A stretch of 64,000 nt of DNA from Namhaeicola litoreus (GTDB lineage: Bacteria > Bacteroidota > Bacteroidia > Flavobacteriales > Flavobacteriaceae). A program made the position numbers and the translations under genes. The notes under the pieces are model-generated. The model did not search any database. It saw only the letters and a program-made list of their open reading frames with translations, and was not told the DNA's origin. Location: NCBI RefSeq assembly GCF_042679565.1, contig NZ_JBHTMY010000002.1, positions 868,001-932,000 of the forward strand. Direction: 5' to 3'. Numbering within the stretch: the first letter of the stretch is position 1; the number at the start of each line of letters is the position of its first letter. Shown one piece after another: positions 8,639-18,300 of the stretch.

Positions 8639-9910
8639 ATGTCAACCAATAACAGAAATTCCCTTTTTAAAAAAATTATCGCGATTGTATTGGGTTTTGG
8701 ACCAGGCATATTTGCCATTGGTTATACCATTGGCACGGGAAGTGTAACTTCTATGATTGTCGCAGGAAGTACCTATGGTATGCAATTACTTTGGGTTCTT
8801 TTTTTAAGTTGCTTGTTTTCCGGTATTCTCATGTTTGCGTATGGAAACTATGCGCTCATTTCTGGCGAAACCGCACTATACGGTTTTAAGAAACACATTA
8901 AAGGAGGGAAGATTTTGGCGATTTTAATTATCATCGGAATATCCTTAGGCCAATGGAATTCATTGATGGGGATTCTCGGTATTTCCGCCAATATTATTTA
9001 TGAGTTGGCAGCTATTTATATCGAACAATTGGTTCCCTATAAGTACGAAACAGTGCTGGGTGTCGCCATTTTTATCATCGCTGTTTTTTATGCCTTAATG
9101 CTGGTTGGGAAATATTCTTTCTTCGAAAAAATATTAGTGGTATTTGTTACCATTATGGGTTTGTCATTTATCATTTCACTATTCTTCGTACATCCACTTC
9201 CTGTTCAAGTTATTGAAGGCTTAATCCCTTCAGTGCCTCAAGTTCCTGGAGGGAAAATGATGGTGGCCGCTTTTGTAGGAACCACAATGGCTGCAGCAAC
9301 ATTTTTGTCTAGACCTCTATTTGTAAAAGGAAAAGGGTGGACCATTAAAAACCTTGATCAGCAAAAGAAAGATGCCATCACCGCTGCAATTTTGGTATTT
9401 CTGATCAGTGGTTCTGTGATGGCAGTAGCCTGCGGAGCACTTTTTTATCAAGGAAAGCCGGTAACCCAAGTATTGGATATGGCGAACACACTCGAGCCTG
9501 TTGCTGGAAAATTTGCAGTTACTATTTTCTTTTTTGGAACATTAAGTGCAGGATTATCATCCATCTTCCCATGCCTGTTAATTGCACCGATGTTATTGGC
9601 AGATTATCAATCGGGGGAATTAGACACCAATTCTCGTCAATTTAGAATTATAACCTTTTTCGCTTGTCTTGTTGCTTTAATTGTCCCCGTATTTGGGGCT
9701 AACCCAATAGAGATGCAAATAATGTCTCAAGTATTTAATGTTTTTGTTCTGCCAATTGTTGTTCTCGGAATCATTTTAATGGTCAACAATAAAAAAGTGA
9801 TGAAAGGCTATAAAACCAATCTGTGGGTGAATATAGGCTTGTTTGCGGCGCTGTTTTTCTCTTGCGTTATTTCTTATAATGGCATCCTGGCACTGATCGA
9901 TTATTTTTAG
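8639..9910 (+). CDS. NRAMP-fold transporter lacking metal-binding motifs
   Basis: A 423-residue integral membrane protein with about 11 hydrophobic helices and the overall sequence pattern of NRAMP/MntH symporters: the TM1 start FGPGIFAIGY aligns with GPAFIAAIGY of MntH, and the AGSTYGMQLLWVL stretch with AGASFGYQLLWV. The two unwound segments that bind Mn2+/Fe2+ in NRAMPs are both changed. The DPGN motif reads I31-G32-T33-G34, and the TM6 M-P-H motif reads A218-A219-A220 (in GTTMAAATFL). None of the usual metal ligands is left. It is therefore probably not a classical manganese/iron importer. Being co-transcribed with a lyase behind operator A suggests uptake of something linked to alginate use, possibly an organic acid or a different cation. 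This is inference; the family assignment itself is firm. Confidence 0.75.
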   Translation: MSTNNRNSLFKKIIAIVLGFGPGIFAIGYTIGTGSVTSMIVAGSTYGMQLLWVLFLSCLFSGILMFAYGNYALISGETALYGFKKHIKGGKILAILIIIGISLGQWNSLMGILGISANIIYELAAIYIEQLVPYKYETVLGVAIFIIAVFYALMLVGKYSFFEKILVVFVTIMGLSFIISLFFVHPLPVQVIEGLIPSVPQVPGGKMMVAAFVGTTMAAATFLSRPLFVKGKGWTIKNLDQQKKDAITAAILVFLISGSVMAVACGALFYQGKPVTQVLDMANTLEPVAGKFAVTIFFFGTLSAGLSSIFPCLLIAPMLLADYQSGELDTNSRQFRIITFFACLVALIVPVFGANPIEMQIMSQVFNVFVLPIVVLGIILMVNNKKVMKGYKTNLWVNIGLFAALFFSCVISYNGILALIDYF

Positions 9911-9968
9911 GATAAGATGTTATCAATGTTAATCTAACATCGTTTTAGATTAATTTTGTATACATTTA

Positions 9969-10021
9969 TTTGTTTCCTAAATAAATAGCTATATATTTGG
10001 TAAACCAAACTGGTTAACCAA
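9969..10021 (+). promoter_or_regulatory. Promoter of PL6-PL17-kdgF with double operator (site B)
   Basis: TTTG at 9969-9972 and TATATTTG at 9992-9999 are separated by 19 bp, a textbook Bacteroidetes -33/-7 pair. The -7 box overlaps the first operator unit TTGGTAAACCAA (9997-10008). A second unit CTGGTTAACCAA lies at 10010-10021, again 13 bp on. The predicted transcription start falls inside the operator and the ATG follows only 5 bases after it. Confidence 0.8.
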
Positions 10022-10026
10022 TTATA

Positions 10027-12366
10027 ATGAGCAAACAATTCAGACTTTTTATCGGACTTTTCCTGCTATCCACCCTCATTATTTCCTGTAAAGATCAAGG
10101 GCAAAGTGGAAAGCTCATAAAGAACATTACGGAATTCAACGCTGCTGTTTCTGAAGCAAAACCGGGAGATATCATCATTTTATCTAATGGAGTTTGGAGA
10201 GATACTGAACTTGTTTTTGAAGGAAAAGGAACTGAAGACCGGCCTATTAAATTAACTGTTGAAGAAAAAGGAAAAGTGACCTTAGAAGGAGAATCCAATC
10301 TTCAAATTGCCGGAGAATATTTGATTGTGGAAGGACTTGTTTTTAAAAATGGGTATACGCCAACAAATGCTGTCATTTCTTTTAGGAAGAACAAGGATGA
10401 ATTGGCAAATAATAGCCGTTTAACTGAATGCGTTATTGATAATTATACTAATCCTGAGCGTCAGGTTCAAGATTATTGGGTGACCATATATGGAAAAAAT
10501 AACCGAATCGATCACAATCATTTGACCGGTAAAAAAAATCTGGGTGTCACTATGATCGTTGGTTTGGATACTGAAGGCAGTCGAGAGAATCACCATAAAA
10601 TAGACCATAACTATTTTGGACCACGTCCAACCTTTGGAAATAATGGAGGTGAAACGTTAAGAATAGGAACCAGTCATCATGCCCTGGAGAATTCTAATAC
10701 TTTGGTAGAATCTAACTATTTTGACAGATGTAATGGTGAACATGAGATCATATCAAATAAATCCTGTCAGAATACTTTTAAGTACAATACATTTTTTGAA
10801 TGTACTGGAACATTAACCATGCGTCATGGAAATGAAACATGGGTTGAAGGAAATGTTTTTATTGGTAATGGCAAACCAAGTACAGGGGGTGTTCGCGTTA
10901 TTAATGAATCTCAAACGGTGATCAATAACTACCACATAGGTTTGACAGGATATCGATTTAGAGGAGCTTTTGTGATGATGAACGGTGTGCCGGATTCTCC
11001 ACCTAATCGTTATGTGCCTGTGACAGATTCCAAAGTAAAACACAATACCTTTGTCAATTGTGATCATATTCAACTATGTGCCGGTAGTGATGCAGAGAGA
11101 AGTCAGCCACCTGCAACTTCTGAGATCTCGGAGAATATTTTTTATCATGAATCTAAAAGCGATTTGTTTACGGTTTATGATGACATCAGTGGGATTACAT
11201 TTGAAAATAACATTACAAGTAAAAATATTGAGACCGGGATAGCACAAGGCTTTAAGAAATCTGAATTTGAATTGCTTAAAAATGAGCAGGGCTTTTTAGT
11301 GCCGGTTTCAGATCAAATAAAGGTAGAAATAAGTCCGAATATTGCGACCAAAGAGAATACTGGAACGGATTGGTATTCAAAAACTGATGAAACAGTGGCG
11401 TTAAATTCGGGAAAAACAATTGCAGTAGATCCGGGGATCAATACAATTGCCAATGCTGCGCTACAATCAAACCCCGGAGATATAATAGAATTGAAGTCTG
11501 GAGGAACGTATGTTTTGACCAAAGCTGCCAATATATCTCATCCTTTAACCTTTAAAACAACAGGAACTGAAAAAGCAACAATTTTGTTTGAAAGAATGAT
11601 GGCTTTCGAAATTCAGAATGGTGGAAGTCTATCTTTAGAAAACATAACATTTGACGGAGCCAGATCTCCTGATTATGCCGGTAATTCTGTCATCAGCACA
11701 AGTAAGAATTCCATGACAGAAAACTATAAATTATTTATTGATCGTTGTGAATTTACTGATCTGGTAGTGAACCATTCTTTTGATGTCATAAGAATTTCTA
11801 AGGGTACATTTGCAGATACCATCAGTATTCAAAATTCTACATTCAGAAATATATCGGGTCATATTGCGGCCTTAGATGCAGAAATGGAGGATTTAGGCGC
11901 GTACAACGTCGAATATTTGATCATGAAAAACAATTTTTTTTCTGATATCCAAGGAACTGCGCTGAGATTGTATAGAGGTGGAACAGACGAAAGTACTTTT
12001 GGTCCGTTTTTAGAAATAGACCACAACGTTTTTGATCATGTGGGTTATGGCAAAAAGAATAAATATAACGCAGCCATTTCATTATATGGTGTGCAGGTAA
12101 ACGATATATATAATAATATATTTAACAATACCTTGGCCCTTAAAATGCATTTGGTGGTTGGTGAGCCTATTGTAAATGTCTTGAATAATGATTTTTATAA
12201 TTCTGAAGAAATAGAAGTCACAGGAGATCAAAAATATAATTTTAAAAACCTTTGGAATTTAAACCCCGATTTTAAAGAAGGAACCCTAAATTTATCTGAA
12301 AATTCACCTTTAAAAGGCAAAGGCACAGAAGGATTAGATTTAGGTGTAATTACTGATAGAGAATAA
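10027..12366 (+). CDS. PL6 alginate lyase (lipoprotein)
   Basis: A 779-residue lipoprotein (lipobox I-I-S-C, Cys21) of polysaccharide lyase family 6. The N-terminal right-handed beta-helix (about residues 35-400) contains NGVWRDTELVFEGKG, IDHNHLTGKKNLG and the active-site region NGEHEIISNKS...TMRHGN. Lys245 and Arg266 match the catalytic Lys/Arg pair of chondroitinase B-fold lyases (K250/R271 there, same spacing of 21). A second beta-helix domain (about 440-779) gives the two-domain architecture seen in long alginate PL6 enzymes. It beta-eliminates alginate chains, probably at the cell surface or in the periplasm. The stop codon overlaps the next start in TAATG, so PL6 and PL17 are translationally coupled. 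The start is fixed by the operator directly upstream. Confidence 0.9.
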   Translation: MSKQFRLFIGLFLLSTLIISCKDQGQSGKLIKNITEFNAAVSEAKPGDIIILSNGVWRDTELVFEGKGTEDRPIKLTVEEKGKVTLEGESNLQIAGEYLIVEGLVFKNGYTPTNAVISFRKNKDELANNSRLTECVIDNYTNPERQVQDYWVTIYGKNNRIDHNHLTGKKNLGVTMIVGLDTEGSRENHHKIDHNYFGPRPTFGNNGGETLRIGTSHHALENSNTLVESNYFDRCNGEHEIISNKSCQNTFKYNTFFECTGTLTMRHGNETWVEGNVFIGNGKPSTGGVRVINESQTVINNYHIGLTGYRFRGAFVMMNGVPDSPPNRYVPVTDSKVKHNTFVNCDHIQLCAGSDAERSQPPATSEISENIFYHESKSDLFTVYDDISGITFENNITSKNIETGIAQGFKKSEFELLKNEQGFLVPVSDQIKVEISPNIATKENTGTDWYSKTDETVALNSGKTIAVDPGINTIANAALQSNPGDIIELKSGGTYVLTKAANISHPLTFKTTGTEKATILFERMMAFEIQNGGSLSLENITFDGARSPDYAGNSVISTSKNSMTENYKLFIDRCEFTDLVVNHSFDVIRISKGTFADTISIQNSTFRNISGHIAALDAEMEDLGAYNVEYLIMKNNFFSDIQGTALRLYRGGTDESTFGPFLEIDHNVFDHVGYGKKNKYNAAISLYGVQVNDIYNNIFNNTLALKMHLVVGEPIVNVLNNDFYNSEEIEVTGDQKYNFKNLWNLNPDFKEGTLNLSENSPLKGKGTEGLDLGVITDRE

Positions 12367-14645
12367 TGAAAGGAATAAAAAGCATAGAATTGATATTGTG
12401 GCTATTGATAATAACTTCATTGGTGATTTCCTGTGGAGAAAAAACTAATTCTGAAGCAGATACAATGGCACAAGAGAGCGATCATCCAAGCCTCATCTTG
12501 ACTAAACAAGGCATTAAGGATATCCGAGCCAATTTAGGGAAGGTGCCAATTTTTGACGAATCATTGGAAGCGACAAAGTCAGAAGTTGATGCAGAAATTG
12601 AACTTGGAATTCAAGTTCCCATCCCAAAAGATTATTCCGGGGGTTATACCCACGAAAGACACAAAAGAAATCATTTGATCATGCAAAAAGCGGGAGTGCT
12701 TTATCAAATTTTAAATGATGAAAAATATGCGAGATATATCAAAGACATGTTGTTTGCTTATGCAGAATTATATCCTACCCTGCCTCCTCATCCACAAACC
12801 AGATCATATGCCAGAGGGAAAATTTTCTGGCAGTGTTTAAACGATTCAAATTGGTTGGTCTATACAAGTCAGGCCTATGATTGCATTTACAATTATCTGA
12901 CAGAAGAAGAGCGAAATACCTTAGAAACAGAACTTTTCAGGCCCTTTGCAGATTATATTTCTATAGGCAATCCAAAATTCTTCAACCGAGTACATAATCA
13001 CAGTACCTGGGGAAATGTGGCGGTAGGCATGATTGCCTTGGTAATGGAAGACGTAAGTCTACTGCAACGCGCATTGTACGGTATAAAGGATATTAGGCTC
13101 GATCCCAATGAAAAAGATAATGATGGTGGTTATATCAATAAGGATGGAAAAATCGGGTTTTTTGCCAATCTCGATGAACCCTTTTCTCCGGATGGGTATT
13201 TTACAGAAGGGCCTTATTACCAGCGTTATGCTTCCTATCCTTTTTTGATTTTTGCTCAGGCGCTACAAAATAAAAAACCGGAATTACAGGTGTTTCAATA
13301 TAAAGACAGTGTACTCATAAAAAGTGTCAATGCTTTGATCAATCTTTCAGATGTTGATGGAGAATTCTTCTTGCTAAATGATGCACAAAAAGGAATGTCT
13401 TATGATTCGAGATATTTGGTTTCTGCTGTTGATATTGCGTACAAATTTGGTGGAAATAAGCCTGAATTATTGAGCATTGCCGAAAAGCAAGGGAATGTAA
13501 CATTGGATGATGCCGGCCTGGCTGTAGCACTTGGGATAAAAAACGGAAAGACGAAACCGTTTATTAAAAAATCGATAGAATTAGCTGATGGCGCCAATGG
13601 CGATGAAGGGGCGGTTGGCATTTTGAGAAGTGGAGATTTAGAATTGGTTTTTAAATATACCGCACATGGATTAAGTCATGGGCATTTTGATAAGTTATCG
13701 TATTCATTATTTGATGAAGGAGACGAAGTTGTTCAGGATTACGGATTAGCACGTTTTGTCAATATAGAACAAAAAGGAGGAGGAAACTATTTAAAAGAAA
13801 ACAAAACCTGGGCAAAACAAACCATCGCTCATAATGCATTGGTACAAAATGAGACCTCTCATTTTGAAGGAAAATATGACTTGGGAAGTCAGCATCATTC
13901 AGAAAGATATTTCTTTGACTCGGAGAACGAAAGTGTGCAAGTGGCAAGTGCCAAAGAAGTAAATGCATATCCAGGAACCAAATGGCAAAGAACCATGGTA
14001 TTGATCGAGGATCCTGATTATGAAAACCCCTATGTATTGGATGTGATGCGCGTAGAAGCTGAGAAGGCAAACCAATACGATTTACCGTTTTACTATTTAG
14101 GACAGATGATGCAAACCAATTTTGAGTATTCAAAATTGGAAGTACCAGAAATATTAGGAAAGAGTAATGGTTATCAACATTTATATAAGGAAGCTTCGGC
14201 AGTTTCTAAGGGAGGTAATCTGAAATTAAATTGGTTACTCAATAACAAGTTTTATTCCTATACTTTCGTTACTGCTAAAAATGATGAAATCCTTTTGGCA
14301 AGAATTGGGGCAAATGACCCGGAATATAATCTTAGAACAGACCCAACCCTGATCTTGCGAAAAAAGAACACAAAAAACACCTTGTTCGTATCGACCATTG
14401 AATCTCATGGAACCTACAGCCCGGTTTCAGAATTTGCTGTAAATGCCTATAGTAATATCAAAAACATTGAAGTTTTATTAGATTCTGAAGACTATACGGC
14501 GGTTCAAATTGATACGAATAACGAAAAATCCGACATTTTTATCATATCAAATCAAAACAGTGATAAAGATGCCGCGCATAAATTGAATATAGAGAATAAG
14601 GAATATACCTGGAAAGGGCCATATTTATTAGTAGAAAAGAATTAA
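12366..14645 (+). CDS. PL17 oligoalginate lyase (lipoprotein)
   Basis: A 759-residue lipoprotein (V-I-S-C in the leader) of the alginate_lyase/heparinase II_III type, family PL17. These exo-lyases release unsaturated monouronate from alginate oligomers in the periplasm. Visible active-site blocks: HNHSTWGN with Asn211 and His212 (Alg17c N201/H202 counterparts), SPDGYFTEGPYYQRY around residues 274-288 holding the catalytic Tyr, and HGHFDKLSYSLF with His438/His440 near the start of the beta-sandwich. The N-terminal toroid spans about residues 40-400 and the sandwich about 410-759. It is translationally coupled to PL6 upstream and followed 19 bp later by kdgF, whose product acts on the monomer made here. 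Confidence 0.92.
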   Translation: MKGIKSIELILWLLIITSLVISCGEKTNSEADTMAQESDHPSLILTKQGIKDIRANLGKVPIFDESLEATKSEVDAEIELGIQVPIPKDYSGGYTHERHKRNHLIMQKAGVLYQILNDEKYARYIKDMLFAYAELYPTLPPHPQTRSYARGKIFWQCLNDSNWLVYTSQAYDCIYNYLTEEERNTLETELFRPFADYISIGNPKFFNRVHNHSTWGNVAVGMIALVMEDVSLLQRALYGIKDIRLDPNEKDNDGGYINKDGKIGFFANLDEPFSPDGYFTEGPYYQRYASYPFLIFAQALQNKKPELQVFQYKDSVLIKSVNALINLSDVDGEFFLLNDAQKGMSYDSRYLVSAVDIAYKFGGNKPELLSIAEKQGNVTLDDAGLAVALGIKNGKTKPFIKKSIELADGANGDEGAVGILRSGDLELVFKYTAHGLSHGHFDKLSYSLFDEGDEVVQDYGLARFVNIEQKGGGNYLKENKTWAKQTIAHNALVQNETSHFEGKYDLGSQHHSERYFFDSENESVQVASAKEVNAYPGTKWQRTMVLIEDPDYENPYVLDVMRVEAEKANQYDLPFYYLGQMMQTNFEYSKLEVPEILGKSNGYQHLYKEASAVSKGGNLKLNWLLNNKFYSYTFVTAKNDEILLARIGANDPEYNLRTDPTLILRKKNTKNTLFVSTIESHGTYSPVSEFAVNAYSNIKNIEVLLDSEDYTAVQIDTNNEKSDIFIISNQNSDKDAAHKLNIENKEYTWKGPYLLVEKN

Positions 14646-14664
14646 TCATTAAAATTAGAATAAA

Positions 14665-15012
14665 ATGAAATCATTTGGAGCGAGTAAAGAGTTTTTATTA
14701 GATGCAGACCAAGACTGGGAGGTTGTAGGAGAAGGAGTTAAACGTAAAATTATGGGATATGATGATAAAATCATGTTGGTAAAAGTGCTCTTTGATGAGG
14801 GAGGAATTGGGTATGAACACGAACATTACCATTCTCAGACAACCTATGTAGCAAGTGGAGAATTTGATTTTACAATTGGAGGAAAGACCAAAACGGTAAA
14901 AGAAGGCGATTCAGTATACATTCCACCACATGTACTTCATGGAGCTACCTGTACAAAAAAAGGTATTTTAATAGATGTATTTAGCCCAATCCGTGAGGAT
15001 TTTATGCAATAA
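14665..15012 (+). CDS. kdgF: KdgF-type cupin, uronate linearisation
   Basis: A 115-residue single-domain cupin, the length usual for KdgF. KdgF speeds conversion of the cyclic 4,5-unsaturated monouronate released by exo-lyases into linear 4-deoxy-L-erythro-5-hexoseulose uronate (DEH). The first cupin motif is H52-x-H54-x3-Q58-x6-G65 and the second ends P-P-H-V-L-H92, giving the His-His-Gln-His metal site described for KdgF. No signal peptide is visible, so it should act in the cytoplasm. It is last in the PL6-PL17-kdgF operon under site B, which fits its place in the pathway after PL17. Other small cupins cannot be fully excluded, but context makes KdgF by far the best call. Confidence 0.88.
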   Translation: MKSFGASKEFLLDADQDWEVVGEGVKRKIMGYDDKIMLVKVLFDEGGIGYEHEHYHSQTTYVASGEFDFTIGGKTKTVKEGDSVYIPPHVLHGATCTKKGILIDVFSPIREDFMQ

Positions 15013-15067
15013 AATCGCTAAAACTAAAAAAAATGTTAAGAAAGTTTTTTTAATTGGTAAAATAGCA

Positions 15068-15110
15068 TACATTTGGTAAACCAAATTGGTTAACCAGTGT
15101 GGAAAACCAA
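15068..15110 (+). promoter_or_regulatory. susC promoter with triple GntR-type operator (site C)
   Basis: TACATTTG at 15068-15075 fits the -7 box TAnnTTTG and overlaps the first of three operator units: TTGGTAAACCAA (15073-15084), TTGGTTAACCAG (15086-15097) and the weaker GTGGAAAACCAA (15099-15110). Each starts exactly 13 bp after the one before. No convincing -33 element is seen. The start codon of susC is about 250 bp downstream. Confidence 0.75.
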
Positions 15111-15358
15111 TTAAGCGAGCAAAATAACATAAATAAAAAAGGACAGGTGTCCGCCTGTCCTAATCAATGAGTTACTTCGTGTCGAGGGAAGTTCTCGTTA
15201 CATGCATTTATTCTAAATAACATGTTCTACAAATATAATCAATTTTATTTAGTGGAGAATGTTAGAAGGGTAAGTGTTTAATTACCAAAGCTTCAATATG
15301 GAGGACTCTATTTTGAGGCTGGCTTATTTAACATATTTTGAACTAAATAAAATTAATT
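15111..15358 (+). other. Long structured 5' leader of susC
   Basis: About 250 bp lie between operator C and the susC ATG without any ORF of note. Two hairpins stand out: GGACAGG (15141-15147) with CCTGTCC (15154-15160), a GC-rich 7-bp stem; and ACATG-ATTTA (15200-15210) with TAAAT-CATGT (15214-15225), a 10-bp stem with a small internal loop. Neither is followed by a T tract, so they are not simple terminators. A leader with a regulatory RNA role, or a separate small RNA, is possible. Confidence 0.45.
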
Positions 15359-18300
15359 ATGAAATTAAAAACGAAACTAATGCTCTTAGGGATGTTGCTA
15401 CTCAACATTTCTTTATTTGCTCAGGATAGTTTCATTGTTTCAGGTACAGTAATAACGGGGGTAGATAACGAACCCATACCTGGAGTGAATGTAATTATCG
15501 TGAATTCTACACAAGGTGTGACGACAGATTTTGATGGGAATTACAGCCTTGAAGTGAAAAACGGGGATGTCTTACAGTTTTCCTATATCGGTTTTACTAG
15601 TCAGACTGTTATTGTAAATGGTCAAAGAACCATCAATGTTACCTTACAAGAAGATGCCAATCAATTAGATGAGGTTGTTGTTATTGGTTATGGTACCTCT
15701 AAAAAGTCTCATTTAACAGGATCTATTTCTAAAGTAGTAAACGAAGAACTCGACCAAATTCCTGTTGCTAGGGTAGATGATGCTCTTGTCGGACAAGTGT
15801 CAGGGGTAAATATTCAACAAACAAGCGGAGAAGCAGGTTCTGCTCCTACTATTAGAATTAGAGGTACAGGTTCTATTACAGGAGATTCAGGGCCATTAGT
15901 GGTTGTCGATGGTGCTGTGGTAGATTCAGATTTCTTAGGGTCTATGGATATGAATGATGTTGAATCCTTTGAAGTATTAAAAGATGCTGCTTCTGCTTCT
16001 ATTTTTGGATCTCGTGGGGGTAATGGTGTAATTATGATTACAACAAAAAGAGGTAAAGAAGGAAGAACAAAGTTTAGCTTTAATACATATGGTGGTTACA
16101 AAAGTGCTCGACAAAGTGACTCATATTATTTCTCTGTTGCAGAAACAGCAGAAAGAGAATTAGCTGAGACAGGATCTCTATCAGACAAGACCAGATACAT
16201 GCAATTGATTGGTACTGACAGAGACTGGCAAGATGTTATTTTCGATGGTGGTTTTATCACCAACTATGCATTAAGTGTGCGCGGTGGTAGTGAAAAAACT
16301 AAATTCTCGACATCTTTTAGTTATTTACATGACGAAGGTGTTTTGTTAACGGATGATTTCAAAAAATACAATCTGAATCTACGTGTTGACACTAAATTAA
16401 GCGATAAGTTTTCTACTGGAGTTAGTTTAACACCATCTTACACAAATACGAGAAGATTTGACGGATCTACACATGATATTTTAAGACAACCACCTTGGTT
16501 GCCATTATATCTTGATGAATATAACATCCAGTTTGTCAACAGAACAAGAGAGGGTGGTGCTTATGCCGACGCCAAAATCGGAGATTATGCCGTGCAGCGT
16601 ATGTTTGATGATTATGATTTAGAAAACGGAATGCCAAGTACGGGTAGCGGAACGGATATTAGCGATACCTCTAATACCAACCCTGCGGCGAAAGTATTAG
16701 AAAGAGAAAGAAGAGATTTTAAATTCAAACTCTATGGTAGTGCTTATGGACAATGGAACATTACGGATGATTTAAATTTCAGAACTAATTTTGCAGGAGA
16801 TTTCCAAAACACAAAAAGAACAAGATGGCAAGGTGTTTTGGCTAGTAGAAATGGCGCAGCAGCGGCACAATCAGATTTTATACAACACAACACCATTCAC
16901 TTGGTTTGGGATAACTTTTTATCGTACAACAAAGAATTCGGAAAAAGTGAGATCAGCGCTATCGCAGGTATTTCTGCAGAAGGATGGAAAAATGACTATT
17001 CTTCTATGACGGGTACAGGTTATGATTCTGATTTAGTACAATCAATAAATAATGCAACTTTAATATCGTCTGCAACTCAATTCGAATATGAAAAAAGACT
17101 TTTGTCTTATGTTGGAAGGGTAAACTACGCTTATGATAACCGATATTTAGCTTCTTTTAGTATAAGACGAGATGGCAGCTCAATTTTTGGAAGCAATTAT
17201 AAATACGGTAATTTCCCGGCAGCCTCAGTAGGTTGGAACGTAAGTAACGAAGCGTTTCTAGAAAACAGCAAAGCCATTAGTAACTTAAAATTTAGATTTT
17301 CTTGGGGGGTCACAGGTAACGACCGATTAAATACAGGTAATGTAAATCCAAATGTTTCTGACGGTAATAATACCATCTCAACCGGAGATGCTATGATCGA
17401 TAATTATCCTTATTTGCCATTGTTAGACGCTTCTACGGCAGTGATAAATGGTGCTTTGGCTGGTGGTTTTAACCCGATAAATATTGCTAATCCTGATTTA
17501 CAATGGGAAAGATCAGTCGAGATTAACCCTGGTATTGATTTCGGTTTTTATAACAATGTTGTTTCAGGTTCGGTAGATTATTACAAAAGAACAAGTGACC
17601 AATTGTTATTGAACAATCCAATTTCTGCCACAACTGGTTTTACCGAAGCTTTGGTAAACTTAGGGGAAGTACAAAACGAAGGTTTTGAAGTAGAATTAAG
17701 AGTGAGATGGATTACTAAAGAAAATTTCAGCTGGAACACAGCATTTATCGCCTCACATAATGAAAATACTTTGACAGATTTTGCAGCTTCCAACGGTCAA
17801 ATTCAGAATGTTGATACCAAAAGAGCTGCTGAATGGATCAATTTAGAAGGGAACCCTATTTCTTCTTTTTATGGCTGGGTGGTCGATAGAGATATTCCTA
17901 CCGAATATATCAGAGACCCTTATCACCCCATTGGTGCTGAACCACAAGATGTTTATGTAAAAGATTTGAACGGTGATGGATTAATTGATGATGATGACAA
18001 AGCGATTATTGGTAATCCATATCCTGATTTTATTTGGAGTATCACCAATAACTTTACTATCGGATCCTTCGATATTAGCTTTATGTTCCAAGGAAGTCAT
18101 GGTGCTGAAATTAGAAACATGGGAGATCAGTATTTGTTCAATCATTTCGGAAGTTCACAGGATTTTGATCCCAACACTACTCCAGATCAAGGTTTTATCA
18201 AAGAAAAGATCTTTACTAACGATATTGTTCAAGATGCTTCCTATATCGCATTGCGTAACGTAAATATTGGCTTCAATTTTCCAAAAGATTGGACAAGTAG

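Noticed and set aside
13759..14133. 124-codon minus-strand ORF inside the PL17 gene
   Set aside because: It lies fully opposite a well-supported gene, has no domain or leader, and reads as low-complexity shadow sequence.
15141..15160. Terminator in the susC leader
   Set aside because: The stem is strong but no T tract follows, so I describe it as a leader hairpin only.
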